The position numbers and the translations under genes were made by a program. From NCBI GenBank assembly GCA_022695795.1, contig MU404055.1, positions 1,302,001 through 1,366,000 on the forward strand: a DNA stretch of 64,000 bases, given 5' to 3'. The notes under the pieces were generated by a model. It worked only from the letters and a program-made list of their open reading frames with translations, searched no databases and had not been told where the DNA came from. Origin of the DNA: Biscogniauxia marginata (lineage: Eukaryota; Ascomycota; Sordariomycetes; Xylariales; Xylariaceae). Of the stretch, positions 1 to 14,162 are shown piece by piece; position 1 is the first letter of the stretch; every line of letters starts with the position of its first letter.

Positions 1-3000
1 CGACGAGCCGTTCCGACATACTGCCTCTGCCCTCCCGTGGCGCCCAAGCCTCGTCGTTCGGTGTACCATGAAATTCCCTTGAGCCAGTCAACGGCAATCT
101 CGCTGTTTCTGCGCGATCCGTCTTCCCGTTTCGCCCGTCTGTCGTGCCATGAGCCTCCGTGTGCCACCGCGTACTGGCGAGGCTTATTCAGCCGTACGTT
201 ACCAATAGTTTGTCGCCATCCTGGGCCGACAAGCTGTCTGTCATCTTTAGGCTTACAGAGAATACCGAGATTCAGGATTCGTTATGTCTCGGATGGACCA
301 CCGCCATCGCCATAATCCCGCAGGGGGGTAGTGCTGTGTTCGTTAGCAGCAGATGTCATTTCGACGACGTGAGCCTTCTACGTCATGTTCATTTGGCCAA
401 GATCCCATCATATCGTCAATACGGGCCCGATTCTCGGTTCCGCATACTAACTAATGACTGGTCCCACCACGATGCAGTAGCTATTATTTACTACCCAGCA
501 ATCTTTTGTCGGTCCTTCGTCCTTCTCGCTCGGCCAACTTGGCACCTACCATGTGTTCATACTCCAGAGTAACGGATGACGAATAGCAACCATTGTAATC
601 ACTGGCGGGTTTTAACGCAGATAAACTCGTCATACCGAAGTACAGTTTGACAGCAACGAACCGTTGTTATCCCGTCTGTGAGCTTGTCGCTGCGGCTTAC
701 ACAGCATTTGTCAGGTCTGGGGTAGTTAATCTATGATCTCTGTTTCCCCTCAAGTGTCGAGTGACACGGCAGCATGTTGTCTCCCCATCGCCACGGCAAG
801 CTCGCCGTGGACCTAAGGACTTGTCCAATATCGATGGCATGTTTTCTTTAACCGGGTTTCACTTGTTGTGGCACTGTGAACTGACCACGGTGAGTTGTGG
901 ATTAATTCGGTCGTCATGAAGCAACTATTCCCTCTCACATTAGCCGGAACGCCCGGGCTACCGCCGATGCTATACTAGCTTCTCACACTCCACAAAGGGC
1001 CACACGGTAGATACTATAAACAACGCCGGGTGATTCGTACACGAAAGCTTTCTCAGGCCCCCCGACTCCCATCTGACGGAAGGCTAGTGCTTCCTGGTGT
1101 CAACTCCTTTGATGCTATATATGAAGTTACCAATATATTATAGGGATAGTTGTTCCATATTGGAAAGATTGTTGTCTCAACAGCTAGTGCTGCCGATCGG
1201 TGTAATATTGTTGATTGGTTCCTCCCGTACGGTATAGTAAGTCGCGCGTACCTTGCATTAGCCGAGTATAGGGTAGGGCCAGTCAAGTTTCTTATTCGGT
1301 AAGCACCGATACTACGATTGAATAGCACATGCTCACATCATCAAAGCTCTCTTCTTAGCTTGCGCTCCACTCTGCACCAGATGATAACCTCGCTACCTCG
1401 TGCCTCGGTGGCCTCGGGTGACATTCGGGCGCACATATACTACGATATGTAGTATCGTGTGAGAAGGGGGAGGGGGGGAGGAAATAGAAGGAAAAAATTT
1501 TCCCCTTCGACCAGAAGTTCGGTGGAGAATTTTGTTGTCATTAGCCATTCACAGCTCTCAGAAGAGTCAACCTCCTCAGATACTACGGTCTGGCTCGAGC
1601 TTTTACGGAGTCATTATACCTCCGGGATCACGCTTGCACGATCCCACGGCGGTTGCCCAACATCACCCGTAATTACAGTCGGCTTCACACTAGATTCCCC
1701 GAGGTTTTTGCTTCATTGCTCCAGGAATATTCGCATCTACAGATTATCAGCACTAGAGATCTCGGACGGCATCACGTCGTACAACCCTCGGGCCTATTAT
1801 TCTATTAAGAACGCAGTCAGCACCAGTCAGGGATTTGCCTGCTATCGTTGGCTATAGCTCAGAAGCTACTGAGACGATCAGATCGTTCTGACTGGGTCGC
1901 TATCTCTACATAGGTAGTGTTTATTATGGTAGAGCCAACTCCAGGATGGCTTAATACATATGCTGTCTTTTCTCACTGAGACAACTGAGGGTCATATCAG
2001 TACTGCTTACAAACTAGGGGTTGAATGTGTGGAAACACATCTTGCATGCCGTTTACCAATCTTTCCCACGCAACACTTGACAAACGGCCCCAATCAGATG
2101 GCTTCATCTGTCTAATCACTGATCACTGGAAAATTGACCTGCGAATGGCTCATGATCGGCCGCGTTCATCTTTACTACATAGCTAAGAACAAAACGCACG
2201 CTCGGAATTTCCAGAATTAGTCACCACACAGCGATTTCCACTGTTTGCCGAACGAAAGCTGCATGTCATCTTGAGGGGGTTGGGATGGGAACACTCCTCC
2301 CAGATACACATCAACGTTGGCTCTCTCCACGCTTCGCAACCTGGCATCATCAACAATCTCACGCCATCCAAATTGCGTGAGATGCAACCGTTGCACGGTT
2401 TCCCCACGGTTACCAAGCATTTTAATTCATGAATATATTCTCTTCGCAGAAAGTCCCGTATGTCTCGCTCGAGAACTCATTCTTCTCTAATTAGACCACA
2501 CCACACCGACCTGCTGCGCAGTAGCGTCGCCCTCACCGACATGGTGGGTTGACCGCCACGCCCTCCGGTACAGCATGCCGCAGTCAATCGTATCGGACGG
2601 TGGAAATGAAATGATGGCGGAGGCCTTTACTCAGATCGCCGCTTCGCCTTACTGTTCGAATAGAGCTTCCCTCCGAAACGGTGTCTCGGATCCAAGACAT
2701 CTTCATCACGGCCGTGGCGTATACCAGGAATATGCACAATCTCATTACATAGCGATACACAAGGCTTTCGCCGCCGGTCTCCATTGGTTTTTGCAGCCCT
2801 ACGGCGTTCTTTCACAACATACCAGTACACTGCAGAGTTCGCCTAAAGAAATACAATACCGCCACATTGCCTGGCTGGTACCCGTTTTGGGGCGGTGGCT
2901 GTTATATTAACCGCCCTCCCTGTTCTTTAACGTCACGGCTGGCTTGGAGATGGCGCCGGGCTATGCAGTCCACGTCAACCTAATCTTCAAAGTTTATCTC

Positions 3001-6000
3001 TCACTAACGTTCTATCCGCTTAGACACCTCTATATATGTGAGATGAAGGTCAGCACTTGTCTTTTAGAGAGGAGGGGCGGGAATCCTCCCGACTCGCACC
3101 ATTCAATCAGTCTCAGTCTCACCACCTCGTGCTATGTAGTGTGTCCTCAGTCTGGGCTCATCCTCCCGAGTCGACTCCAACGATGTAGTGGCGTGATTTC
3201 GAAAAATTGTAAAAAAAAAAAAAAAGGCGATAGTTAGCGTACCTTGCTCACGTTCAATATCTTCACCCTCGGTTCTTTGTAGGTACTTGTAAGCCGATCT
3301 TGGGCCACGCGACTTAACCCCCCCCCCCCCAACGGAGTATCCTGAGACCCTTTCCCAGACCCTTGGGATGTAAGCAGTGAGCTGCGATAAGCAGCTAGGA
3401 ATATGCCAACAAGCATCATGCCGGTGTGCCACGAGCTAGAGGGTTGCAGATTCCGAATTCTTCCACTGCTCACGCCCCCAATTCGTCAAAAAACCCCCCA
3501 AAAAAAACACAGGCCTATGGTTATTCTACGCTTTTCTTCTACATATATGCGCTCACTGTAGAACTAGATGTTCTATTAGGTAGTGAGCTCACATAGCCTC
3601 GAGGTACACATGCTTCGTGATTGCTGCCCGTCACACCACAATATTGTATTATTGAATCTAGAATTCGTGCTCAGCCTGCTTGCATCATCTAGGCTCGAAC
3701 CACTCAAGGGAAGAGGAGAAGACTCCTACGTTAGAAGGCGACTAATGCAAGGGACGCTATCACACTGCAGAAGAGGGGTGTGGCAACACACGATTCGCCT
3801 TCTTTGCGATCACTCGTTGATTGGATCAAGGTGTAAGAAGAAAACCAGAAAAAAAAATCTCTCAGTCTATTGAATGAAAAGAGGATATAATAGGGTATTA
3901 ATAATATTTTTGTACTTATATCTCACTTCTCAGGCCCTCGCCACGCCGGTAAAGACCCATCCCGGGCCTCTTAGACGCCCCCACACGGGAGGAGATACGG
4001 TTCTTGCTAGTGCCACCGGTTGAGGAGGGAATTCAATGTTGACGATATCAAGACTTGAGACGTAGACAATACTCATTCTTGGTGCTATTCTCTCTCTCTC
4101 CTCCTAGCCAAGATGACAAGTCACATTCTATATCTAGCTTGACGTAGTCTATCCAGATTTGGTGTGCTTGCTAACACGGGCCCGGGATGGATAGTGGGTG
4201 GCTTGGCTGGCGTTTGGTTGGCTGTGGCAAAACAGATGAGCAATAGATGGTATGGGCGGGAATGCGACGAGACGGTACCGGCTGAGAAGGGAGGGAGGGA
4301 TGACCGGCTTTAGGCCCAACAAGAACCAGCCCGATCGATCCTGCAAGGTACTGCCGCTGCTGCTGCCGTGCCGCCGCCCTATGTACTATGTAACTAGCTT
4401 ATATATACGTACATACATAGAACGTCCGTCCGCATTACATGTGCGTGCGCAAAGTCCTACCTGACCAGTAGGTAGCTAAGATGGGAAATTGGCATTCCAA
4501 TATCGAAAAAGCCTCACTTCCTCATAGGCCCTTTTTTTTTTTTTCGGGTTTCCCCTGCAGGAAAAAAAAAAAACCACGCGGCTGCAGCATTAGCAGGAGC
4601 AGCAGCAGTTGACTACTACTTTACTCTTGTTTCTGCATGTGTCGGTATCGCTTGTATCCGACATGGAGGAGGACACAGCTGAATACCAGAACTCAGACCC
4701 GGAATCTATGTCGTACCTAGGGGCGAAGGGCGTTGTCCCTTGCGTAAAGCGGACAGTGCTCTTGAGCCGCGAGGAATGTGCAACATGGGATATACGAGTT
4801 GTGTGTTTTAGAAGTTGACAGGACCCTGAGGAGCGTGCGCTCCCCGGGGGTTAAGGGGGGAGGTTCGCGGGCGGACAGATCGTGCCAAGGGGAGACGCGA
4901 CCGTGTAGGTGGGTAAGCAACCTGTCAAAATAACTATGTCAGACCGGTTATGTAGGTAGGTAGCTACCTTGGCACGGCACCTGCGGAAATATAGGTAGTA
5001 ATCACTATCTTCTCCGGCTTGATTGACGCCCTTTTCTTACCAACGTCAAGCCGCGTTACCGTCCGTCTCTTCTCTGGTCTGGCAGAAAGACGACCGGTCT
5101 CGATTCCTCCCCCCACCCCCTACGGTCAAACGTCCAGTCGATGGCACGGCTTCCCCCTTGCGTCGCAGGCTGACTGTCAACCTGCTTTGCCCGTCATGCG
5201 GGGAAAGCTCGCGAAGCTCTTGATACGCTGACGAGAGTGGGAGAGAGAAAGAGATGGACGACATATGCATTTGCCGTTTGCGGTGCTGCTGCCAACCTGC
5301 GTCAGCGTTTGCTCGAGTGAGCCAATGTCATCTTAGTGCCCCTAGAAAGCAAATCGTCTTTTTGTTTTCTTTTTTTTTTTTTTTGGCGTGTGTGATTCCC
5401 TCAATATTCAGCCATGCCATTTACGCCGTAGGGCTGAGTAGCCAATGGGGCACCCGCATCCACACGTCAGACGGGAGGGAAGTGGACTGATGGGCGGTGA
5501 ATTACGACCCTCCCACTGCTCCCCTCCCTATCTTACCCTGCCTCCATCGTGGAAAAATACGTGGCGGCCGGGATGTGGTAGCTAGACGGCTAACTAAGCT
5601 CATTATTACATGCAGGAACGGAGGACTCTCGCGTCAGATTGGGGTAAAAAAAAAAAGAGGTCGGCAGCCAGGTTCTCGCGTGAGGTTTCTCTGCTACTAC
5701 TCCGGCCTACCGCACTATCACCGCCTCGGTGTTTTTGCCGATTACTTTTGATCGGCGGTCTTGGAGGGGTTGCTTGAGCGGTCTGTATGCCCGTTGGCCT
5801 TCCCTTTCTCTCGGCGTTCGATGGTTGGCTAATTCGCGCGTTGATGGGGAACCAAGTCCGCACTGGCAATCTGAACTCCCCTATCTAATATAGCCCCTTC
5901 TGCGCTGTTTTCGCATGAATGACAGACTCAGCACGGGTCAACGCACTCTCGGGGAGGTGGAAAAGAGGAAAGGGGGTCGCTGAACGTCAGGGCCCCTGGC

Positions 6001-7100
6001 GAATTCACCGCCAGTGACAGCAATGCTACGCTAGATGGGAGCTTGACATGCCGAGCTGCCGGGGTATCCGGCCCCACGCGCGCGGGCGTCCCGTCGGGCA
6101 AACAAGTTGACATGGGAATCTGGGTGCAAAGAATCTATGACGCCGGATCTCAGGGTCTCCGAGTTCGGTTAAGTATGGCGTGCAGAGTTTCGTCATTGGA
6201 GCTGTTAGGCGAACTTCTCGACCGCCGGGCGGGCTCATCACATTCTCAGCGCGGTCGCTGCGTCCGTGCTCCGTAGATCGCAAAAGGCGGCATGAAGTCG
6301 GACTGACCGGATTTTAGTACGCCTGAATAGCAAGTGGATTCCTCGTGGAGACCAAATCGTTCTAGAACGTGAAGGCGACGAGTGCTAGTACCTAGCGGTG
6401 AGGCTCTTTGAAAGAAATGGCGAAGCTTCCGCCTGAAGAATTGCAGACAGCCCATGATACGGAGACATTGCTCCTGTATACCTACCTATACGGTTGCTGT
6501 TAGCTCATTTCGGACGGCCACGATTATCGAGTGACTAGAATTATGCTCAAAGTCACCATCTTAAACCCCCCCCCCCTTTCTTTGCAGGACAGTGATTTCG
6601 ATTTCTAAATGATCCCTTTCTTTCGTGTTGGGAACTAAAATCGACAGTCTCGAGAGCTCAAGAGCGCGAAGCGGTATCCCGATTAAGTGCTATACCTAGG
6701 ATCAGTGACTTGCACAAAAGTCTTGATAACAAAGGGGATGCCTTGCGAGATTAGTCGGATAACAAGCTGCTATGGTGTTGAAGCTGCATGTGTTAAACAC
6801 CACGGCCGCCTTTATATGCTATATGCATCAGAGTCTACAAGCGTAAAGGTAGGGAGGGGGGAAGTTGAGACATGTCTTTCTGATATTATCTAAGTTTCAG
6901 CATGGCAACTTCAATTATCATGAGTCCGATAGTGCTCGTTTGTGGATTCCCTTTGCGTTGACCTGGGTAGTTGTTGACCTGGGTAGTTAGGAAAATGAAT
7001 TTTCAATAATGGTGTTAAACGGAATGTGATCTTCGTGCCCTTAGAAGGATCGATGTGCTGCTGGCGTCCAGAGTCTAACTTTAGTAAGTTGCGCATTGAT
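1..7100. other. Gene-free stretch, no supportable coding region
   Basis: All open frames here are short (under about 140 codons), overlap on both strands, and show no recognisable domain, signal peptide or splice-joined continuation. The first kilobases are of moderate GC. Homopolymer runs occur at about 3318-3330 (C), 4531-4544 (T) and 6566-6575 (C), and a 16-bp tandem duplication lies at 6957-6988. Old decayed repeats or a diverged gene with many small exons cannot be excluded by eye. Confidence 0.5.
6957..6988. repeat. Perfect 16-bp tandem duplication
   Basis: The 16-mer GTTGACCTGGGTAGTT occurs twice back to back (6957-6972 and 6973-6988). It lies in gene-free DNA, and no function is apparent. 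It looks like a simple slippage or repair duplication. Confidence 0.85.
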
Positions 7101-8835
7101 TGAATAGTCGTTATAGCTCTCTTCGGTTGAGGAAAAGGCAGATAATTGGGTAAAATTCTATCGCCTAAAAGCGAGGTTCTAAGTATATTCTCGTAGCTGA
7201 GACCACGACGGACATTACCAAGATAGTTGATTTATACAATTCCGAAGATATCGGTACCTTTCCAACTTTTTACGACAAAACTCATTGCCATTTTATAAGC
7301 TGATTCGAATCTCGTCGTCTAGTTTCTCGTAATACTTTAGATTCCGCGATAGATAATAAAACATAACACAGAAAGTCGTCACAACTATATCATCCTCTAT
7401 AAAGTTCTGAGAAAGCAAGATTCTAGCATATAATTTATGCGCTTTATAACATCTTGGAGGGAATTTTTATAGATTTATATTCAGTATTTAAACATCGTTT
7501 TAAAGTTAGCAGCTGTCTGCGTCAACCATCTTAACTTGCATATTAGTGATATTGACAAACCTGGTATGACGGAAAGTATAGCTTTGGGCAAGAGAAGCTG
7601 GTAATTTAGAAGGAGAAAGACTCTCGTATTAAGCTAGGATAGACTATCGTGGCTTAAGACCTAGGTAATTATCCTAAATATTTTATTACGATTAGGTAGA
7701 TACGAGTTTATAAACAATGTATGGACTCTGGCTGGCCTTACTCGGTTGGATGTTGATTACAACTGCACTGAAGAGTATATCATCTCTAGGCCAGTAAGAC
7801 AAAAAAATTTTAAGTTAATAGTCAGGTGCAAGTGAAGTTGTTGTGGTTCTACCCGCGACAAAGCAATTTACGGATTTAGTCTACCCCTCTTTATATAGCG
7901 ACCAGATAGTATACTGTATTCTACCTAACCCTTATCCGATGACGAAGCCTCCTGAAGAAAACTCCAAGTTATTCATTATTTGTTGATCTAGCTACGATTT
8001 ATTGTGTCGACAAGACATCTTAGACATTAGCAGCATGGCAATTACTATACCATCATGAACTCGCTTTACAAACAATTAACCTTCTACACGGATAACATGC
8101 CCCTTTAGTTACCTAGAAATACGGGCCTCCAATGTCAATCCATGTCTTTGGGTCCACTGGAACCTGAATATCTAGACCCTATATCAGAGAGCAGAGAACC
8201 TGTTAGACGGCCACACTGTCGCATATAAAAAGTGTTAAAGCGACAACTAGATAATGAAGAGGCAGTAATTACCTATAAACTGGCCCATCTCTCTGGGCCC
8301 ATTGCTGCCGGGCAGCTGGTTGTCCTGGCATCCCTCCCTTTTCAGGTGTGAGTTGTGGCTAACTTGAGACGGGGACAACGTCCCTTGTTCGCTACCTATG
8401 GTCAAGCAATGAATAACCACGACATGCCTTTAGAAATTAGTTATCGATAAATCCAGACTACTTTTAGATACCTTCGACACCGACAAACCTTGTCTGTAAA
8501 ACTCCATATATGTTAGGGGCTGATATCAAGGGCTCGGCCTGAGGAGTCGAAGCTCCAACGTCTAGTTTCCTATGTCCTCCTGACGCCATCCCCTCATGTT
8601 TAACTTTACAGAGACTATAATGAACTCGCATAGTATTTATAGCGGAACAATAAGATGGCTAGCCCCCCCAAGAACTACACTATCCTTACCGTCGAACCAA
8701 TGTAGACATATCTATCCATTATCCGGCACGAAACAAAGATGGACTATTTCGTACCTTAGCACAACTAACGAGTACCTTTCTTCTATTTTGATGACTATTC
8801 TACGTAACTAATAGAAACAGAAACAAAATTTCGTG
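7100..8835. other. AT-rich gene-free block
   Basis: This stretch is visibly richer in A and T than the flanking genes; one sampled line near 7381 has only about 30% G+C. TA dinucleotides are frequent and stop codons are dense in all frames. No gene or element boundary could be recognised. It may be degraded repeat DNA (RIP-like) or simply an AT-rich intergenic region downstream of the permease gene. Confidence 0.45.
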
Positions 8836-10508
8836 TCACAAGATGTACCTGAAACCCACAGCGCCCGCCTCGCCATCGCCCACGTGCGGATTCGCGACCC
8901 TCCCGTCGGGCTCGGCGACCTCGCTCTCGGCGAGCTTCTTGTTCTTCCGCTGCAAGACGAGCCGCACGACGATGGCGAGGCCGGCGACGAGCAGGGCAAT
9001 GGCGGCAGTGGCGGAGCCGCCGGCAAGGTAGCGGGGCCCCGCGGACGCCGGGTACATGTAGCTGCCGTAGATGTTAGCGCAGTTGCCGATCATGTTGGCG
9101 AAGGAGATGCAGGCGCTGCGCTTGACGAGAGGGCGCGGGAAGCTGTTGGCGACCCAGGTGAGGATGATCTGGTACGCCGAGACGGCGCCCATGGGCATGA
9201 GGAACATGGCGAAGAAGCGCGCCGCCGGGTTCAGCGTCGCGACCACGATGATGTTGCCCACGACTGAGATGAGCATCAGCGACACGATGTGGATGCTGCG
9301 GTCCGCGAACCGCCCGGACGTGTATGTCACGACGAGGGAGACGAGGAAGGTGCCGATCCAGACGGGGGCCGTGATGAGCAGGGTCTCGACGCTCCCGTAC
9401 CCGAGAGTCTTCACTATGGTCGGGAAGAAGTACTGAAAAGTCTGCGAAAGCAGGGATAAGTGCTGGAGCAGTGTGAATAGGTATAACCGTGGGTCTCTGA
9501 GCGCCATCATGACTCCTTCCTTGATGGATATAGAACCGGCCAGATCCGCCTCTCCCGTGTCGTCGATGAGTCGCCACTGAGCGTAGGCGCGCTCCTCAGC
9601 AGTGAGCCACTTCGTAGTCCCGGGATAGTCCGGGAGGATAAAGGCGGAAACAATGGCACTTCCGATGGTGATGCAGCCTTCGATGATAAAAAGCCAGCGC
9701 CTATATCTCCCCTTAGCTTCAGAACTGGAACCCCCCACTCATATTTGTGAAAGTTCACTTACCAACCCGCGATGCCGTGTGCATCGCTTAAGTTACCCAG
9801 AACGCCCGCCCCTATGAGACCCCCGAAAGCGTTCGCGAGTGAGCTGCCAGAGTAAAACCAGGCGATTCGGTGGGCGAGCTCGGCTCTCGTGTACCAACTC
9901 GACATTAAAAAGACGGCTCCTGGGAAAAACGGCGCCTCGGCGAAACCTAGAAAGAATCGGCAGGCGATCAGGCCGCTGAATGAATGAGTCGCCGCCTGTG
10001 CTGCAGATATGGTGCCCCATATGGTCATAGCCACGCCCAGGTAGAGCGAGGGCCGGAGGCGGGTGAGAAGTAGGTTTGACGGCAGCTGCATTAGGAGATA
10101 TCCGACAAAGAGGATACTTGTCGCCAGATTGAAGTCGGTTCCAGTCATCTTGAGATCCTGCTCGAGAGTGCCTAGGCGAGCTTGAGACAAATTACTAGGG
10201 GTACGCATTAGACATGACCCATAGCTAAAGGTATTGAGGACTTTCACTTACTTGCGGTCGAGGAAGTTTAGAAGATACATCAAAATCAGCAGGGGAAGCA
10301 GATGGATGTCGACCTTTCTCATAAGCCTCTTCGTCATTTCCTGATGCCAGTCCGCGTCCGCGTCCATGAACTGACGGAACATGGCAACTTGTTCCTCATC
10401 GATGCCGCGCTTCTTGGAAGCCTCTTCGATGACATCTTTCTGATGCTCGATCTCTTCCTTGTCGAACCCGGCGGCCTTTGCGGCCTCGTCAGCTGATGCA
10501 CCGGCCAT
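8836..10508 (-). CDS. MFS anion:cation symporter, allantoate permease (DAL5) family
   Basis: This is a plasma-membrane major facilitator transporter of the fungal DAL5/TNA1-type family, which takes up small organic anions such as allantoate, ureidosuccinate, nicotinate or other vitamins. Predicted exons are 10508-10252, 10194-9763 and 9700-8836, with introns of 57 and 62 bp that join in phase to give about 517 residues, a normal length for the family. Splicing restores the hallmark FLDRNNLSQARLG segment after the first membrane helix and the WRWLFIIEG segment in mid-protein. The protein ends in FRYIL, a tail common in this family. A charged cytoplasmic N-terminus of about 70 residues precedes the first helix, and around twelve hydrophobic segments follow. 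The substrate cannot be told from sequence. No metabolic gene neighbour hints at it. Confidence 0.88.
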
Positions 10509-12264
10509 CCCGCTAGATTATAGTTACTGTCTCTAGCAGCAGAGGGGAACTTCTGCGACAATCCTCCTTTGTTAATGCGGGTGATGTTCCTTATATGAGG
10601 AATTCCAACTTGACCCCCCCGGAACCGACAGGGGGAGTGCCGACTACGGTACGTGTGAACTCCATCTCTTTGGGTTTGCTAGTGGTATTCGGCATTTAAG
10701 TCGGAGAGGATTCCTTGGAGCAGCACAACGTTACCCCAGATAAATGACGATGGACCTACTCCGCATATCAAGATGTGGGGATCCTGATCAGCTGGGGAAG
10801 ATGGGGTCGCGGGGGATGTGGAGGAGCTGTGGGAATTGACATTTACTATTCGCTCGGGCATAACTACCTAGTGATTACCGAAGTTATCGTGTGCTACTGA
10901 TTTGATAAACTTGAAATACAGTTCTCATTCGGTGTAGTATCTGCCGGTGCGTCAGCTTCTGCTATGAACTGAATTCGATTATATAGATGGTTAATATTTT
11001 ATAGTACCTGTAGACCAACCCTGATATACACCCTCTTTTTCCTATCAAGTTAAAACGGCATTCTTGTGACGTTGCGCCAGCAAGCAAGCACTTGTAATTG
11101 GTGCCAAAGCCGTGTTTGAAAATAACGCTGGGGGCCCAAGTCCAGTTGGAGATGGTATGTCGTCCCATCGAGTTTCCCCTCGGAGGTCTTATAGGAAGAT
11201 ATGCGCCTTGACTAGATTCATTAGTCCTTCGTGACTCGCACAGCAGTGACTATGTCTATCAGGCAGTCAAGCCATTACCGTCGAACTATACTCATATCCT
11301 GGCTAGTAGTGGTATTCTACAATACCTATCTACCGTGTCCCAGCCTCCTCCGCCTGTTTTACGTCAAAAAAGTTGAAAAAGAGAGCCGGGCCGGGGACGT
11401 TAATATGGTGCTGCTCATGGGATTGAGAATCCAGCAGTTTAAAGTCACCAACGAATTGCAATCCACGCTGCGAGATGCGAGCAAAAGAGATGTGTATCTG
11501 ATGATAGACACCGCCAATACTGATAATCGCGTGGTCGTATAATAGGCCCTTCAAACGGAGGAATCGACCAAAGGATTGATGGATTATTTCTCGCTTTGGA
11601 CTGGACCGGGCCCCCTTTAAGAGCTATCAGATTATTAGGCATGGGCGAGCGGTTAGCCATTGGCTTGCTCGGCATCGACTCCGATGAGGACTCTTAAAGC
11701 CCAGTTCCTCTTTCTGTGCTTTCACTCTTACGTCGATTTTGATTTAGACCAAAGGTTAGCGATATGACAACACAAACTACGGCAAACGACTAATGAAAAG
11801 GAGGAGATGTGGTACATGGAAGTATTAAGTCGGGAGTGCCCATAAAATTACGTAGTCAACTTAAGAAAGCCATTGTGAAATTCACTACCTAGGTATTTAT
11901 AATAATTTTTCCTTTTCTTTTAGGGAGCAACGCCCCGAAGTTTTTCTTGTTAGGGAGGCACCTAAAATATGTGAGTGCCTCCGTTGTCCGTTATTGCCTT
12001 GATGAAAAGTATTGACCTACTAGATGAATAAGTCCAGAAAAAAGGGGCGAGTCCCGTGATTTCGCGACTTGGGTTTAATTGAAATGCCCCGCGTCGTCGC
12101 GACTCTGACTTCCCTTTTCGCGACCCGACGCAAGCAACCCCCAAATCTCCCCAAATTCTCCCATTTATCATATGATCATCCCCTTCTCGAGCTCGATATT
12201 CTATCGAGTTATCACCGCCGCGCCCAGAAATCAGTACTTGCGACATGGGATCCTGTCTGTCAAG
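10509..12264. other. Intergenic region between divergent genes
   Basis: This gap separates the start of the minus-strand permease from the start of the plus-strand PNKP gene, so it should contain both promoters. Short open frames are present (for example 10679-10861 minus and 11231-11542 plus), but none shows a domain or a convincing splice partner. Confidence 0.5.
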
Positions 12265-14162
12265 ATGAGTTCGTCGTCGACGCCAACGCCAACGCCAACC
12301 TCGAGCAAGCGAAAGGTCTCCGAGAAGCCCGTCTCGCCTCCGCCGCTGAAGCGCAAGGCGCAGAGCGCTATATCAAGTCAGTCCAGCTACCTATCCGCAT
12401 CAAATCTATGGAACATAGGTATACTAATCATAGTTTACAGAGGGCGCTGTAGCGAACTTTTTTACTCCAGCCTCGCAGAAGCCCAAGGATCGAACGGTGT
12501 GGAGCGAGCGAGCGCCGAGCAATGATACGCCGGCAACGTTGCTTGTTGCGCGCTACGAGCCGGAGAAGCCAGAGGAATCAGACCGTAGCAAGAGGAGGAA
12601 GATAGCCGCATTTGACCTTGTATGTCTACGCTAGCATATATCGTGACCACCACGGGAATTAACAATGGCCCAGGATTCAACATTAATCGTTTCCGCCTCG
12701 GGCAAGAAATTTAGCAATGATCCTGGCGACTGGAAGTGGTGGGATCCGTCCGTTCCTACACGACTTAGGCAATTATACGCGGAAGAAGAGTGAGCCGCTT
12801 CCTGTTCATCAAAACAAGAGCCTACCCTACTTTCTATACTACCTCTAACAACAACCTAGCTACCGAGTCATCATCGTAAGCAACCAAGCGGGCCTAGCGC
12901 CCCTACATCCGGACCCGAATGCCAAGGGACCCAAGAACGCAAGCAAGGCAAGGGTGGCCAACTTCAAGCAAAAATGTGCCGCCGTCCTAGCCCAGCTTGA
13001 CTTGCCGACCTCTGTCTATGCCGCCACGGGCAAGGACAACTACCGCAAGCCGCGTACGGGTATGTGGGAAGAGTTATGCGCGGACTACGGCATCCCCACA
13101 CGGGACGTCGACCTTGAACACAGCATCTTCGTCGGTGATGCGGGCGGGCGGACGGCGCAGCCGAAGAGCGGCGAGAAGGCAGTGGCGGAGGCTAAGGACT
13201 TCAGCTGCTCGGACCGCAACTTTGCGCACAACCTGGGCATCGCGTACCAGACGCCCGAGGAGTTCTTCCTGGGCGAGCCGGCGCGCGAGTTCACGCGCGA
13301 ATTTGACCTGGCCGCGTACCCATACCCGTCGGATGCGGATGTCGGAGGGGATGGTGATAAGGTCCTGTTCGAGAAGACCAACGATCAGGAGGTCGTGCTG
13401 TTCTGCGGCCCCCCGGGCGCGGGCAAGAGCACGTTCTACTGGAAGCACCTAAAGCCGCTGGGCTATGAGCGTGTGAACCAAGACACGCTGAAGACGCGGG
13501 CTAAGTGCTTCAAGGCAGCCGCGGAGCTGCTGGACGAAGGGAACTCTATCGCCATCGGTATGTTTATAACCCCCCCCCCCTCCTCTGTCTCTGCATACCC
13601 CTACGAAAAGGAAAAAAAGGGGGTTACAGAAAAGACCTAATAGTTACTAATAATTATGGTTGCCCTGCGGTAGATAATACAAATCCCGACCCCGACGGTA
13701 GGAAGGAGTGGATCGAGCTGGCGCGCAAGCACAAGGTGCCCATCCGCTGCGTCTGGTTCAAGATGGCCAAGGCGCTGTGCGAACACAACGACGTCGTCAG
13801 GGCGCTCAACAAATCCGTACGTTACTACTTTTAGTATCTGTTCATCTCTAATTCTCACCCCCCAAACGACCACTCTTCCCTTTCTACAGCACGAACGACT
13901 TCACCTCTACGCAATATCTAGTTAACCCCTACGTTCAACCCCCCAACAGAAAAAAAATAAAAATAAAGCTGACTGATGATGATGATGATTGTAGATGAAC
14001 CCCGAGGCCCGCACCGTCCTGCCCGGCATCGCGTTCAACGGGTTCTTCTCCAAGCTCCGCGAGCCCAAGGCCAAGGAGGGCTTCCAGGACGTGCTGGAGA
14101 TCGAGTTCAAGTTCCGCGGCACGAGGGAGGAGTACGCCATCTGGGGACGGTATTGGACTTGA
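12265..14162 (+). CDS. Bifunctional polynucleotide 3'-phosphatase/5'-kinase (PNKP)
   Basis: This is a DNA end-processing enzyme that removes 3'-phosphates and phosphorylates 5'-hydroxyls at breaks, in nuclear single- and double-strand break repair. Predicted exons are 12265-12376, 12441-12619, 12674-12789, 12860-13557, 13674-13816 and 13995-14162. All phases agree, giving about 471 residues. The N-terminus is basic and Ser/Thr-rich with a nuclear-signal-like KRK cluster. The HAD phosphatase motif FDLDST is formed across intron 2, with nucleophile D96 and D98. It is followed by IIVSNQAG, the GKDNYRKP segment and IFVGDAGGR. The kinase half carries the P-loop GPPGAGKST (about 319-327) and a DNTNPD motif formed across intron 4. 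The protein lacks the FHA domain of animal PNKP, as other fungal forms do. Intron 4 contains a run of ten C. Confidence 0.93.

Noticed and set aside
2183..2420. Minus-strand frame with protein-like sequence near 2.2-2.4 kb
   Set aside because: It is short, isolated, lacks any domain or plausible neighbouring exon, and overlaps another frame of equal length.
6120..6240. Stretch resembling a structured RNA (possible 5S-like gene)
   Set aside because: The conserved internal promoter and loop sequences of fungal 5S rRNA are absent.
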